From positions 1 to 64,000 of the forward strand of contig NZ_JAHBGE010000042.1 in assembly GCF_018390635.1 (NCBI RefSeq): 64,000 nt of DNA. The letters run 5' to 3'. A program made the translations under genes and the position numbers. The number at the start of each line of letters is the position of its first letter. Positions within the stretch are counted from its first letter, which is position 1. Source of the DNA: Ancylobacter lacus. GTDB taxonomy: Bacteria > Pseudomonadota > Alphaproteobacteria > Rhizobiales > Xanthobacteraceae. This document shows positions 36,842 to 47,333 of this stretch, one piece after another. The notes below the pieces were generated by a model. That model was not told where the DNA came from, did no database searches, and saw only the letters and a list, made by a program, of their open reading frames with translations.

Positions 36842-39800
36842 TCAATAGTCCCACTGGGCGCCGACGCCGACGCTGGTGGAACCGTCGGAGCCGGTGGCGC
36901 CCTGCAGACGGATGCGCTTGGTGACGTCGACATCCACCGTCACCTGGCCGGAGCCGGGCGTCGTGCCCTGCCGCACGCCGAGATAGATGTTGTCGTTCAG
37001 CCGGCGCCCCAGCCCCAGCACGCCGCCATTGCCGGCGGCATTGGTGCCGACGTCGAGGCTGTCGACCCCCAGCGCCCGGCGCATCTGGTCCAGCGCGCCG
37101 GAGCCGCGGCCGGAGAACTGCGCGATGGTCTGCGCCACCTGCAGCGCCTGCCCTCCGGTGAGCGAGCCGGCCGAACGGCCGAACATCAGCCGGGCCAGAA
37201 CCTCGTCCTGCGCCATGCTGGGCGTGGAGCTGAAGGTCACCTGCGGCTGCGAGGCCGGGCCGCTCACCAGAACCTGTGCCGTCACATCGTTCGCGGTGGT
37301 CTCCGCGACGAAGTCGAGCTCGGGGTCGGGGCTGCCGGTGAAGGTGATGCGGCCGCGGGTGAAGGTGAGGCGCTGGCCGAGAATGTTGAACCAGCCGCGG
37401 CGCAGCTGGAAGCCGCCGAGGGCGACCGGCGCCCGGCTGGTGCCGGAGAGCTTTATGTCGCCGCCGAGCTCGGCGTCGAGGCCCATGCCGCGCACGAACA
37501 CGCTGTTGGGCGCCGAGACGGTGAGGTCGAGCGGGATGCCCCCGCCGGCTGCCGGCGGCGGCTTGCGGGCCTGTCGGGCGCCGGCGCGCGCCTTCGAGCC
37601 CGGGGGAACGTTGACATGCTTGACGTCCAGCGTGCCGACCCCGCCGGGCAGGCGCTCGGCGATATTGATGTCCAGCGTCTTCACCACCAGCCGCCCGGTG
37701 ACGCGCGGGGCCTGCGCCAGCGGCCCTTCCAGCGCGACCCGGCCTTCCGCCACGAGGCGGAGGAGATCGGTGGACACGAGGCCGGCATTGCGCAGGTCGA
37801 CGTCGATCCGGCCGGGGAAGCCGCCGGCGGGGTCCAGCGCCACGGTGCCGCGCGCCGAGATCGAGCCGCCATTGCGGGTGGCGGCGGTGAAGGAGGTGAC
37901 CGTCACCGAGCGGTCGGTTCCGGTCAGCACGCCCTCGATCCGCGACAGCGAGATGCCGGTGACGGCGTCGTTGAAGGTGGCGCCGGTGATGCGGATGGTG
38001 CCGCCGGCGCGGGGTTCGGCGGGGGTGCCGCGCACCGTGAGGTCGGCCACGGCGCGCCCGCTCACCTGCTGGGCGGAGGCGGCGAGAAGCGGGTTGAGTC
38101 CGGCCAGATCCAGCGTGCCGCGCACCGCAACATCAAGCTGGCCCTGCGAAATCGGCGCCGAGCCGGTGACGGTGACGCCCTGCAGGTTGCGCCCCGCGAT
38201 GGTGGCGCGGGTGTCGATGCGCCCACCGGCGAGCCGGCCTTCGGCGCGCAGCTGCAGCGGCCCGGTGCCGGCGCTGGCGAGCTGTGCGGCGGTGAACTGG
38301 GCGATGTTCAGCGTATAGGTGCCGGTCGGCACCGCCGCCGTGCCGGTGATGCGGGCATTGCCGCCTAGCGTGCCGGAGAGGTTGAGGCCGGGGCGGGCGA
38401 GGTCGGCGAGGGCGAGCGGCAGGCCGGTCGCGTCCACCGTCAGATCGATCTGCTCGCCGACCCGACCGGCGAGGGTGGTGCGGCCGCCGCCGCCGGCCAG
38501 CACCAGCCGGTCGATCGACAAGGTGCTGTTCGACCAGAGAAAATTGGCCGGGGCCGTGCTTGTGAGGGTCGCGCTGCCACGGGCGAGGCTGAGCCGGTCG
38601 AGCCGCAGCGCGACGTCGGTGCCGCGCCGCTCCACCCGGCCGGCGCCGGTGAGATTGACGTCGTTCACCACCCCATCGAGGGTGAAGCGGCTGCCGCTGC
38701 CGTCCGGCTGGGCGGTGAGGCGGGCCCGGCTGATGTCGAGCCCGGCGGTCGCGATGGCGGTGAGATCGGCGGTGCCGCCGACGATGGTGGCGCCCGCGGG
38801 ATCGAGCACGGAGAGGTCGAGACGGGCCCCGCCGATGCGGGTGCCGGCGGCCAACACATTGGCCGCATTGGCATTCAGCGCCGCGCGCTGGCGCCCGCCG
38901 TCACGGCTGAGGGTCAGGCGGCCATCGAGCCGGCCGCCGAGCTGGGTGAGGGCGAAGGGCGAAAGGTCTGCAAGATCGCCCGCGCTGATGGCCAGTTCGC
39001 CTGTCGCGATGGCATCCGTGCCAATCGTGACATCGCCTTTGGCGGTCGCCGAGCCGATGGCGATGGCGAGGCCCTGGAGACGGCGGGCGCCGTCGGCCTC
39101 GCTCGTCAGGCTGCCGCTTCCGGTGGCCGGGCGGTCGGCGACGCGGCCGTCGAGGCGGAAGCCGCCAGCCGGCAGGCGGGTGATGTCGGTGCCGTCGAAG
39201 CTCAGGCTAAGGCCTTGAATCTTCTGGCCCATTGCCGTTCCGGCAGGGATTGCGAGGCGGGCCTTCAGGCCGAGATTTTCCAGCGTCCCGGAGAAGGCGG
39301 CCTCTCCTTCCAGCGCGCCGCTCACCCGGGGGTCGAGCCGGGCGAGGTCGGCGAGGGAGAGCCGGGCGGCGAGGTCGGCGCGGTCGGGGGCGAGGCGGCC
39401 GTTGACGGTGGTGTCGAAGCCCTCCGCGGTGACGCGGAAGTCCTTGAATCGTATGGTCTTTTCGCCATCCCGCGCGAGCCCCCCGGCGATCGTCGCGCGC
39501 TGGCCGAGCAGGCCGTCGACCTGGGGGATGCCGGTGCGCAGCCCGTTGGTGGTGCCGGTGAGCTGAACCGCGGCACGGGAAAAATCGCTGCTGGCGTCGA
39601 GGGTTGCGTCGAAGGCGAGGGTGCCGGCGAGGGTTCGCCCGGCCAGCGGGCTGAGCGCGGCGAGGTCGAGCCGGGCCACCTTGGCCGCGCCGGCGATGGC
39701 GGTGGAATCGGCCCGCCCGTCGAACTGTGCGGTCAGTGCGGTGAGGTGGACGGTGAGTGCATCGAGTGCGATGGGACCGAGCGCCGGCCGCACCCCGGAG

Positions 39801-41143
39801 ACGGTGAAGCTGCCCTCGGTGCCGAGCGCGGCGGCGACCTTCGGGTCGGCGGCGGTAAGGCCCCCGGCGCGCCCTTCCAGGGTGAAGGGCAGGCTGCCGT
39901 CGGTGGCGGGCACCGTGCGGGCGGCGAGCGTCAGGGTGCCGGCGCCGTAGCCGGCGGCGGCGAGGTCGGCGGCCTCCAGGGTGGCGACCACCTCGGGGTT
40001 GGCGAGCGCGCCCTTCACGGTGCCGCTGGCCCGCAGCGTGCTCCACCGCAGCGCCGGGTCGAGCGGGGGCAGCAGCCCGGCGAAGGCGGCGGCGTCGCCG
40101 GCGGCGAGCGAGACAGTGAGGTCGGCGGTCAGGGCCTCGAGATCGAGCGAGCCGGAGAGCCGGGCGTCGAGCGCCGCGGAGCGGGCGGCGAGGCTCTCGA
40201 TCCGCACCCGCAGCGCCTCGTCGATGTCGGCGGTGCCGGCGAGGGTGGCGCGGGGCTGCACCAGCGGGGCGAGGGTGGGGGGCAGCAGCCGGCCGACATC
40301 GCTGTCGAGGTCGAGGCGGACGCGATAGCCCGCCGGGATCGCGCGGATGCCGGCCTTGCCGGTGACGGCGGCGACGTCGCCGGCCTTCAGGTCGATGTCG
40401 CCGTTCCAGGCGTCGATCGGGCCGGCGCCGACCACCCGGGCGGTCAGGGCCGGCAGGCCCTCGATGCGGGCGGCGCGGGCGACGAGGCCGCCGGCCGGCT
40501 CCTGCGCGGTGACGTTGACGTCGAGGATGCGCCCTTCCGGCCGGTAGGACAGCGCGCCATGGGCGCTGCCCGGCGCGTCCTGCCGTTCCAGCGCGAAGCG
40601 GGCGGAAAGGCCCTGCTGCAGCGAGGTGAGGTCGGCGGAGCCTTCCAGCGCGAGGCGCGCGGCGTGGCCGGCGACCGGCTCGGCCAGCTCGATGGAGCCG
40701 ATGGCGATGCGCCCCAGCCGCACCGGCAGGGCGAAGCCGCCGCCGGGCTGCGCCGGCGTGGCCGCGGCGGCGGGGGCCAGCACCGGCCGCCGCTCCACCG
40801 TGACCCGCGTGGCCTCCAGCCGGTCGATGTCGAGCCGGGCCCCGAGCAGGGCGAGCGGGCGCCACACCAGCGCCGCGTTCTCCACGGTGGCGAAGCGGCC
40901 GCCGGCATCGGCCAGCTCGATGCGCCCGATGGTGAGGTCGGAGGGCACGAAGCCGCCGATGTCGGTGATGGTGACGGCGAGCCCGTCCTGCGAGGCGAAA
41001 TGGCTCGCCACCTGCGCCAGCAGGCGCTTGCCGGGCGGGGTCTGCGCCAGCCCGAAGGCGAGGGCGGCGACCACAACCACCGTGAGCAGCAGCAGGCCGG
41101 CGACGGCGAGGAGACGGAGGAGGAAACCCGCGATCATGCCCAT
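36842..41143 (-). CDS. tamB: Translocation and assembly module protein TamB
   Basis: A very long inner-membrane-anchored, periplasm-spanning protein of 1433 residues. One N-terminal membrane segment (GFLLRLLAVAGLLLLTVVVV) is followed by a long series of beta-strand repeats rich in Asp, Gly, Ala and Leu, and the C-terminal DUF490/TamB domain (FNILGQRLTFTRGRITFTG, DPELDFVAETT, VDVDVTKRIRLQGATG) ending in an aromatic residue. It works with TamA in inserting outer-membrane proteins or moving phospholipids. Its ATG shares one base with the tamA stop (TGATG). The gene is intact, while tamA upstream is frameshifted. Confidence 0.95.
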   Translation of the reverse strand: MGMIAGFLLRLLAVAGLLLLTVVVVAALAFGLAQTPPGKRLLAQVASHFASQDGLAVTITDIGGFVPSDLTIGRIELADAGGRFATVENAALVWRPLALLGARLDIDRLEATRVTVERRPVLAPAAAATPAQPGGGFALPVRLGRIAIGSIELAEPVAGHAARLALEGSADLTSLQQGLSARFALERQDAPGSAHGALSYRPEGRILDVNVTAQEPAGGLVARAARIEGLPALTARVVGAGPIDAWNGDIDLKAGDVAAVTGKAGIRAIPAGYRVRLDLDSDVGRLLPPTLAPLVQPRATLAGTADIDEALRVRIESLAARSAALDARLSGSLDLEALTADLTVSLAAGDAAAFAGLLPPLDPALRWSTLRASGTVKGALANPEVVATLEAADLAAAGYGAGTLTLAARTVPATDGSLPFTLEGRAGGLTAADPKVAAALGTEGSFTVSGVRPALGPIALDALTVHLTALTAQFDGRADSTAIAGAAKVARLDLAALSPLAGRTLAGTLAFDATLDASSDFSRAAVQLTGTTNGLRTGIPQVDGLLGQRATIAGGLARDGEKTIRFKDFRVTAEGFDTTVNGRLAPDRADLAARLSLADLARLDPRVSGALEGEAAFSGTLENLGLKARLAIPAGTAMGQKIQGLSLSFDGTDITRLPAGGFRLDGRVADRPATGSGSLTSEADGARRLQGLAIAIGSATAKGDVTIGTDAIATGELAISAGDLADLSPFALTQLGGRLDGRLTLSRDGGRQRAALNANAANVLAAGTRIGGARLDLSVLDPAGATIVGGTADLTAIATAGLDISRARLTAQPDGSGSRFTLDGVVNDVNLTGAGRVERRGTDVALRLDRLSLARGSATLTSTAPANFLWSNSTLSIDRLVLAGGGGRTTLAGRVGEQIDLTVDATGLPLALADLARPGLNLSGTLGGNARITGTAAVPTGTYTLNIAQFTAAQLASAGTGPLQLRAEGRLAGGRIDTRATIAGRNLQGVTVTGSAPISQGQLDVAVRGTLDLAGLNPLLAASAQQVSGRAVADLTVRGTPAEPRAGGTIRITGATFNDAVTGISLSRIEGVLTGTDRSVTVTSFTAATRNGGSISARGTVALDPAGGFPGRIDVDLRNAGLVSTDLLRLVAEGRVALEGPLAQAPRVTGRLVVKTLDINIAERLPGGVGTLDVKHVNVPPGSKARAGARQARKPPPAAGGGIPLDLTVSAPNSVFVRGMGLDAELGGDIKLSGTSRAPVALGGFQLRRGWFNILGQRLTFTRGRITFTGSPDPELDFVAETTANDVTAQVLVSGPASQPQVTFSSTPSMAQDEVLARLMFGRSAGSLTGGQALQVAQTIAQFSGRGSGALDQMRRALGVDSLDVGTNAAGNGGVLGLGRRLNDNIYLGVRQGTTPGSGQVTVDVDVTKRIRLQGATGSDGSTSVGVGAQWDY

Positions 41144-43126
41144 CAGAACGCCTGCCCCAGACTGACATAGATGCCGTAGCCGGCATCATCGGGTTCGGGA
41201 TTCAGCGGGAAGGCCACGTCGAGGCGCAGCGGGCCCACGGCGGTGTAGTAGCGCAGGCCGATGCCCGCGGAATATTTGAGGCCGGAGAAATCCGGCGTGT
41301 CGGTGGCGTAGGCGGCGCCCATGTCGAAGAACGGCACCACGCCGATGGTCTCGGTGACCTTGATGCGCAGCTCGGCCGAGGCCTCGACATAGCTGAGGCC
41401 GCCCACGATGTCGCCGTCGGCGTTGCGCGGGCTGATGGACTGGTAGTCGTAGCCGCGCACCGAGCCGCCGCCGCCGACATAGAAGCGGCGCTGCGCCGGC
41501 ACGTCGTAGAGGTCGCTCACCCCGAAGATGCTGCCCGCCCCGACCCGGCCGGCGAGGATGTAGCGGCGCTCCTCGTCGAGGCCGTAATAGGTGGAGAAGG
41601 TGCCCTGCGCCAGCACCGGCCCGGCATCGGCGGCGCCGAGCTTGGCGAAGGGCTCCAGCGTCGCCGAAAGGCGGAAGCCGCTGGCGGGGTCGAGCGGGGA
41701 GTCCGTGGTGTCCCACTTCAGGTCGGCCGGCACGCCGATGACGTCGGCCGGGCCCTTGCCGTTGGCGTCCTCCACCGTGCCGGTTTCCAGATCGGCGCCG
41801 AGCTGCACGGAGAGCTGATCGTCCACATTGTGCCGCACGCCGGCGAGGAAGGTGGCGCCCTCGCGGACATAGGCGTTGGTCACCTCGCGCAGCACCGCGG
41901 CCTGGGCGACGAGGTCCTCCTGCGCGGTGATGATGCCGGGCTTGGTGAAGCTGGCGGCCAGCTTGTAGCCGAAGGGATCGGCGCTCGGCACCGCCTCCGG
42001 CTGGGTGCCGAACCACGAGACCTGGCCGTCGATGCGCAGCGTCTCCGCCCCGCCCCACAGGTTGCGGTGGCCCCAATAGACATTGGCCGCCGAGCCCTCG
42101 GTGTTGGAATAGGTGGCGGAGAAGCCGACATAGCGCGGCTCGCGCGGGGCCACCTCGATGAAGACCGGCAGCCGGCCCTGCGCGTCCAGCCGCTCGCCCT
42201 CGCGGATGCGGACGCTGGCGATGGCCTGATATTCCAGCAGCCGGCGCCGCAGCCGGTTCAGCCGCTCCGGCGAATAGGGCGTGCCGGGCGGGATCATGAT
42301 GCGGTCTTCGATGAAGCCGGGGGTGAGGAAGTCGGCCCCCGAGACGGTGAAGGTGCCGAAGGTCGCGCGCGGGCCGGTGTCGACCGACAGCGTCACGTTG
42401 AGCTTCTGGGTCTTGTGGTCGGCCACCACATCCTTGGAGACCACCTTGGCGAAGGGATAGCCCTGGTCGCGCCAGTGGTCCACCAGCCGTGCCTCGGCCC
42501 GCACCACATTGTCGGCCAGCGCCGGCTCGCCGGGCGCGATCCACAGCGCCGCCGGGGAGGGCGAGCCTTCCAGCGGCCGGCGGGTGCGGGCGTCGAGGAT
42601 GGCGATGGTGCCGAAGGTGAACTGCGGGCCGGTGGTCACCTCCACCCGCACCGGCACCGGGCCGCGCGCGCGCGGCCTCCACCACGTTGAAGATGTCGGG
42701 GGATTCCGGCGGCTTGCCGGCCAGCAGGATGCGGATGGTGCCGGCGTAATAGCCGGCGGAGTAGAGCGCGACGGTGATGCGGTCGTAATCCGCCAGCGCC
42801 CGGCGCACCAGCCCGGCGGCGCCGGAGGGCGGGCGCTGCTTCAGCGTCTCGAGATTGGAGAGGTCGCTGACCGCGCTGCGGGCGCTGCGGTCACCGCCCT
42901 TCACCTCGAGCGTGATCGCATAGGGGGTGGGATCGCTGACCGGGGCCTCGCGCTCGGCGATGCGGGCGGGATTGAACAGGTCGCGGATGGAATCGAGGAA
43001 GCCGGGCTGCTGGGCGGTTTCCTGGGCGGCGGCGGCGAACGGTATCAGGGTAAGAAAGACAGCCGTCGGCACGAGCGGCCCTGCCGGCCACCCCCACCTT
43101 GCGCCCCCTTTACGTCCTGCCCGCAT
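41143..43126 (-). pseudogene. tamA: Outer-membrane assembly protein TamA, interrupted by a frameshift in a GC-dinucleotide tract
   Basis: The N-terminal part (ATG 43126, GGAGAG just upstream) has a signal peptide (VPTAVFLTLIPFAAAAQ), then POTRA-like sequence (YAITLEVKGGDRSARSAVSD) up to DIFNVVEAARAR. At 42662-42676 a run of alternating C and G is two bases short, or one long, for the frame. Downstream, the other frame continues VPVRVEVTTGPQFTFG, the remaining POTRA domains and a surface-antigen barrel (VAPREPRYVGFSATYS, YYTAVGPLRLDVAFPL) ending in Phe. Joined, the protein is about 660 residues, normal for TamA. Dinucleotide slippage could be phase variation, a true inactivation or a sequencing error. 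The downstream part has no signal peptide of its own. Confidence 0.85.
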
Positions 43127-43481
43127 CGCTCTCCGCGTCAACTCCCCTGGAGGGTCCCTCCGGCCGCACGCCGGCCGGAAGGGCGATCGTCGAGGATGAT
43201 CCGCAGCTCATCCGATCCGGCCCCGCATCTCCCGGCTCCCGCAAGCCAATAACCGGGATTTACTGAGGAAACTCCTAAGGCATCGTTCAGGCCCATCCTA
43301 GCGGCATCCGTGCCGCAGGCCCACCCTTAACCGGGCCATCCCCCGCCAGATACCGCCGCGCCGTGGATTTGGCGCCACGCCGGCCCCCGCGCCTTCACGC
43401 AAAGGGCGTCACGGCGCGGTTTTGCGGGAACGGCAGGCCGGCGCCGGCGTTGCGCCCGGGTTGGTCTGTGCGGAGCGGCCC
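43127..43481. other. 355-base intergenic region between tamA and the GH13 pair
   Basis: Divergent promoter region. No reading frame, tRNA or clear operator is visible. A relatively AT-rich patch (about 43245-43285, including AATAACCGGGATTTACTGAG) is the most promoter-like part. Confidence 0.5.
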
Positions 43482-45149
43482 GTGATCCCCGATCTCTGGT
43501 ACAAAAATGCCATCGTCTACTGCCTCTCGGTCGAGAGCTTCATGGATTCGAACGGCGACGGCGTCGGGGATTTCCGCGGCCTGATGCGCCGGCTCGACTA
43601 TCTCCACGGCCTCGGCGTCACCGCGATCTGGCTGATGCCGTTCCAGGCCTCGCCGGGGCGGGACGACGGCTACGATGTCGCCGACTACTACAACATCGAT
43701 CCGCGCTTCGGCACGCTGGGCGACTTCGTCGAGTTCACCCACGGCGCCCGGCAGCGCGGCATGCGGGTGCTGATCGACCTCGTGGTCAACCATACCTCGA
43801 ACGAGCACCCCTGGTTCCAGTCGGCCAGGAGCGACCCCGCCTCGCCCTACCGCGACTGGTATGTCTGGTCGAAGAAGAAGCCGGCCAATGCCGGCGAGGG
43901 CGTGGTGTTTCCCGGGGTGCAGGAAACCACCTGGACCTGGGACGAGAAGGCGAAGGCCTACTACTTCCACCGCTTCTACGACCACCAGCCCGACCTCAAC
44001 ACCGCCAATCCCGAGGTGCAGTCCGAGATCCTCAAGATCATGGGGTTCTGGATCCAGCTCGGCGTTTCCGGCTTCCGCATGGACGCGGTGCCCTTCGTCA
44101 TCGCCGAGAAGGGCGCCCATGTCTCCGGCACGCCGAAGGAGCATTTCGGCATGCTCCGGGTGTTCCGCGAGTTCCTGCAGTGGCGCAAGGGCGACAGCAT
44201 CATCCTCGCCGAGGCCAACATCCTGCCGCGCGACGACATGAAGTATTTCGGCCGCGACGGCGACCGGATGCAGATGATGTTCAACTTCCAGGTCAACCAG
44301 ACGCTGTTCTACGCGCTGGCCACCGCCGACACCTCGCTGCTCGCCAAGGCGCTGAAGGCGACGCGGCCGGGCTATCCCACCGCGCAATGGGGCCTGTTCC
44401 TGCGCAACCACGACGAGCTCGATCTCGGCCGGCTCTCGCCCGCGGAACGGCAGAAGGTGTTCGACGCCTTCGGGCCGGAAAAGAGCATGCAGCTCTACGA
44501 CCGCGGCATCCGCCGCCGGCTGGCGCCGATGCTGAAGAACGACCGCCGGCTGATGGAGCTGGCCTACAGCCTGATGTTCACCCTGCCGGGCACCCCGGTG
44601 CTGCGCTATGGCGACGAGATCGGCATGGGCGACGACCTCTCGCTGCCCGAGCGCTACTGCGCCCGCACCCCGATGCAGTGGTCCGGCGAGGCGCAGGGCG
44701 GCTTCAGCGACAGCCCCGACACCTTTCTGCCCACCGGCGCCGAGGGGCCCTATGGCTACCACACCGTCAACGTGGCGGAGCAGCGGCGCGACCCCGGCTC
44801 GTTCCTGAACTGGACCGAGCGCATCATCCGCATGCGGCAGGAGCTGCCGGAGATCGGCTGGGGTGATTACGAGGTGCTGGACCTGCGCGACCGCCGGGTG
44901 CTGGGCCTGCGCTATTCCTGGCGCAACAACGACGTGATCGTGCTGCACAATTTCGATCCCGAGGGCCGCACCGTGAAGCTGCGCAGCGGGGTGGCGGCGG
45001 GCGACCAGGACCGGCTGGTCAACCTGCTCTCCGACGATCATTCCACCCCGGCGGAGGACGGACGTCATCACGTCACCCTCGAGCCCTATGGCTACCGCTG
45101 GTACCGCGTCGGCGGGCTGGACTACGTGGTCAGGCGCAGCGAAGTGTGA
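43482..45149 (+). CDS. GH13 alpha-amylase family protein, trehalose-synthase-like
   Basis: A cytoplasmic 555-residue (beta/alpha)8 glucan enzyme. GH13 regions: DLVVNHTSNEHPWF, the nucleophile Asp in SGFRMDAVPF, acid Glu in IILAEANILP and Asp in FLRNHDELDLGRLS. The order and the NHDELDLGRL and YCARTPMQWS stretches resemble TreS (maltose to trehalose isomerase) more than amylases. The GTG at 43482 is chosen because GGAG lies 8 bases upstream and the product then starts VIPDLWYKNAIVYCL, the family start. The second GH13 gene follows after 6 bases. No maltokinase domain or gene is nearby, so TreS-only function is inferred. Confidence 0.85.
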   Translation: MIPDLWYKNAIVYCLSVESFMDSNGDGVGDFRGLMRRLDYLHGLGVTAIWLMPFQASPGRDDGYDVADYYNIDPRFGTLGDFVEFTHGARQRGMRVLIDLVVNHTSNEHPWFQSARSDPASPYRDWYVWSKKKPANAGEGVVFPGVQETTWTWDEKAKAYYFHRFYDHQPDLNTANPEVQSEILKIMGFWIQLGVSGFRMDAVPFVIAEKGAHVSGTPKEHFGMLRVFREFLQWRKGDSIILAEANILPRDDMKYFGRDGDRMQMMFNFQVNQTLFYALATADTSLLAKALKATRPGYPTAQWGLFLRNHDELDLGRLSPAERQKVFDAFGPEKSMQLYDRGIRRRLAPMLKNDRRLMELAYSLMFTLPGTPVLRYGDEIGMGDDLSLPERYCARTPMQWSGEAQGGFSDSPDTFLPTGAEGPYGYHTVNVAEQRRDPGSFLNWTERIIRMRQELPEIGWGDYEVLDLRDRRVLGLRYSWRNNDVIVLHNFDPEGRTVKLRSGVAAGDQDRLVNLLSDDHSTPAEDGRHHVTLEPYGYRWYRVGGLDYVVRRSEV

Positions 45150-45155
45150 GGTTCC

Positions 45156-46751
45156 GTGGGTATCGACGACAGCGCGTGGTGGCAGCGCGGGGCGATCTAC
45201 CAGATCTATCCCCGCTCCTTCTTCGACAGCAACGGCGACGGCATCGGCGACCTCGACGGCATCCGCCGCAAGCTCGGCCATCTCGTCGAGCTGGGGGTGG
45301 ATGCGGCGTGGATCTCGCCGTTCTTCCCCTCGCCGATGGCCGATTTCGGCTATGACGTCGCCGATTACTGCGGGGTGGACCCCCTCTTCGGCACGCTCGC
45401 GGATTTTGACGCGCTGATCGCCGAGGCCCACCGGCTGGGGCTGCGCATCATCCTCGACTTTGTGCCCAACCACACCTCCGACCAGCACCCCTGGTTCCTC
45501 GAAAGCCGGCAGGGCCGGGAGAGCGCGAAGCGGGACTGGTACATCTGGCGCGACCCCGCCCCGGACGGCGGGCCGCCCAACAACTGGATGAGCAATTTCG
45601 GGGGCAGCGCCTGGGCCTTCGACGCGGCCTCCGGCCAGTATTACTACCACGCCTTCCTCAGGGAGCAGCCGGACCTCAACTGGCGCAACCCGGCGGTGCA
45701 GGACGCCATGATGGAGGCCCTGCGCTTCTGGCTGGAGCGCGGGGTGGACGGCTTCCGCGTCGACGTCATCTGGCATCTGGTCAAGGACGCCCTCTTCCGC
45801 GACAACCCGCCCAATCCCGGCTATGGCCCCGGCCAGCCGGACATCAACCGCTTCCAGCAGATCCGCTCCACCGACCAGCCCGAGGTGTTCGACATCATCG
45901 CCCGCATGCGGGCGACGCTGGCGGCCTATGGCGACCGGGTGCTGATCGGCGAGATCTACCTGCCGGTCGAACGGCTGGTGGCCTATTACGGCGAGCGGCT
46001 GGAGGGCGTGCACCTGCCCTTCAACTTCCAGCTCATCGCCGCGAGCTGGCACGCCCGCGGCCTCGACGAGATGATCGACGAATATGAGCGCGCCATTCCC
46101 GAGGGCGGCTGGCCGAACTGGGTGCTGGGCAACCACGACCAGAAGCGCATCGCCGGCCGGCTCGGCGCGGCGCAGGCGCGGGTGGCCGCGATGCTGCTGC
46201 TGACCCTGCGCGGCACCCCCACCATCTATTACGGCGACGAGCTCGGCCTGCCCAACGTGCCGGTGCCGCCGGAGCTGGCGCAGGACCCGTGGGAGAAGAA
46301 CGAGCCGGGCCTCGGCGTCGGCCGCGACCCCGCCCGCGCGCCGATGCGCTGGAACGACAGCCCGCGCGCCGGCTTCACCACCGGCACGCCCTGGCTGCCG
46401 ATCGGCCCGCAGCCGGAGCTGAACGTCGCCACCGAGGCGGCCGACCCGCGCTCCATGCTGGCGCTGCACCGCCGGCTGCTGGCGCTGCGCCGGGCACACC
46501 CGGCGCTGGCGGTCGGCGGCTATGAGCGGATCGAGGCCGAGGGCGATCTTCTCGCCTATCGCCGCCGCGAAGGCGGGGAGGTGCTCACCGTGGTGCTGAA
46601 CCTGTCGGCCCGCGAGGAGAGCCTCGACCTGCCCGCCCCCGCCGGCGGCTGGCGCTGCCTCGTCTCCACCGGCCTCGACCGCGAGGGCCCCGAACCGGCC
46701 GGCCCGCTGCGCCTGCGCCCGGACGAGGGGGTGGTGCTGGCGGAGGGGTAG
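45156..46751 (+). CDS. GH13 alpha-glucosidase (oligo-1,6-glucosidase type)
   Basis: A 531-residue cytoplasmic enzyme hydrolysing alpha-glucosides. It shows IYQIYPRSFFDSNGDGIGDL, region I DFVPNHTSDQHPWF, nucleophile Asp in GFRVDVIWHLVKD, acid Glu in VLIGEIYLP and the third catalytic Asp in VLGNHDQKRIA. Valine after the nucleophile motif (RVDVI) fits enzymes acting on alpha-1,4 bonds or mixed specificity. The GTG start follows the first GH13 gene by 6 bases, with GTGAGG as ribosome site, so the two form an operon for maltose, trehalose or sucrose use. No sugar transporter is adjacent. Confidence 0.92.
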   Translation: MGIDDSAWWQRGAIYQIYPRSFFDSNGDGIGDLDGIRRKLGHLVELGVDAAWISPFFPSPMADFGYDVADYCGVDPLFGTLADFDALIAEAHRLGLRIILDFVPNHTSDQHPWFLESRQGRESAKRDWYIWRDPAPDGGPPNNWMSNFGGSAWAFDAASGQYYYHAFLREQPDLNWRNPAVQDAMMEALRFWLERGVDGFRVDVIWHLVKDALFRDNPPNPGYGPGQPDINRFQQIRSTDQPEVFDIIARMRATLAAYGDRVLIGEIYLPVERLVAYYGERLEGVHLPFNFQLIAASWHARGLDEMIDEYERAIPEGGWPNWVLGNHDQKRIAGRLGAAQARVAAMLLLTLRGTPTIYYGDELGLPNVPVPPELAQDPWEKNEPGLGVGRDPARAPMRWNDSPRAGFTTGTPWLPIGPQPELNVATEAADPRSMLALHRRLLALRRAHPALAVGGYERIEAEGDLLAYRRREGGEVLTVVLNLSAREESLDLPAPAGGWRCLVSTGLDREGPEPAGPLRLRPDEGVVLAEG

Positions 46752-46835
46752 GCCGCGAGGATTGCTCTTAATTTCTACCTGTGCGTGTTCTACCATCCTC
46801 CGTCCATGAGCCGGGGGGCGAGGATGGGAGAAGGC

Positions 46836-47333
46836 ATGCGGTTGCCGCCATGTGGCGGGGAAAGGCATATCGGCTGGGCATCGCGGTGGAGGTTGGCGCC
46901 GGCCGGAGCCGGCCTCTTTCTGCTTCTTGGGCTGGCGCCAGCGACAGCCTGCGACGAACTGGCCGGCCGGCTGCTACGCAAGGCGCTCGAGCCCGCCATC
47001 GCCCATGTTGGCTGCGGTGTCGTGGATCGCGCTGGCGTGGACAATCCCAACCATTCGCTTCGCTCCATCTGCTATTCGTCCGGCGGCGAAGTGTCGACGC
47101 TGGAGGTGACGGCCCATCTGGAATGCCGCACCAGCGATCAGGCGTTTTTCCAGGTGACGGTCGCCGAGGATGTCCGCATGTCGGCCGGTGTGCGCGGCGC
47201 CGACTGCCGGCTCACGGATTTTCACCTCAACGCCGGCGGCGTATTGGGGCAGGCCTTGATCGGGCTGCTGAATCCGGCGGGAGCCCTGCGCGGCCAGCTC
47301 CAGGCCGAACTCGACCGGTTGTGCCGCCCATGA
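46836..47333 (+). CDS. Exported cysteine-containing protein, unknown function
   Basis: The start at 46836 (GGGAGAAGGC just upstream) gives a 165-residue protein with an export signal: positively charged start, then PAGAGLFLLLGLAPATA, cleaved before CDELAG. If cleaved at that Cys it could be a lipoprotein, but the lipobox is weak (PATAC). The mature part has six cysteines (CDELAG, VGCGVV, ICYSS, LECRT, ADCRLT, LCRP), suggesting disulfides in the periplasm. A longer GTG start at 46785 is possible. The next gene starts in its stop codon (ATGA), so they are coupled. No family is recognised. Confidence 0.7.
   Translation: MRLPPCGGERHIGWASRWRLAPAGAGLFLLLGLAPATACDELAGRLLRKALEPAIAHVGCGVVDRAGVDNPNHSLRSICYSSGGEVSTLEVTAHLECRTSDQAFFQVTVAEDVRMSAGVRGADCRLTDFHLNAGGVLGQALIGLLNPAGALRGQLQAELDRLCRP

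Noticed and set aside
41186-43141. A 651-residue protein from a TTG start at 43141
   Set aside because: After about residue 160 the frame is a shadow; barrel sequence of TamA continues in another frame, so this is the frameshifted tamA rather than a separate gene.
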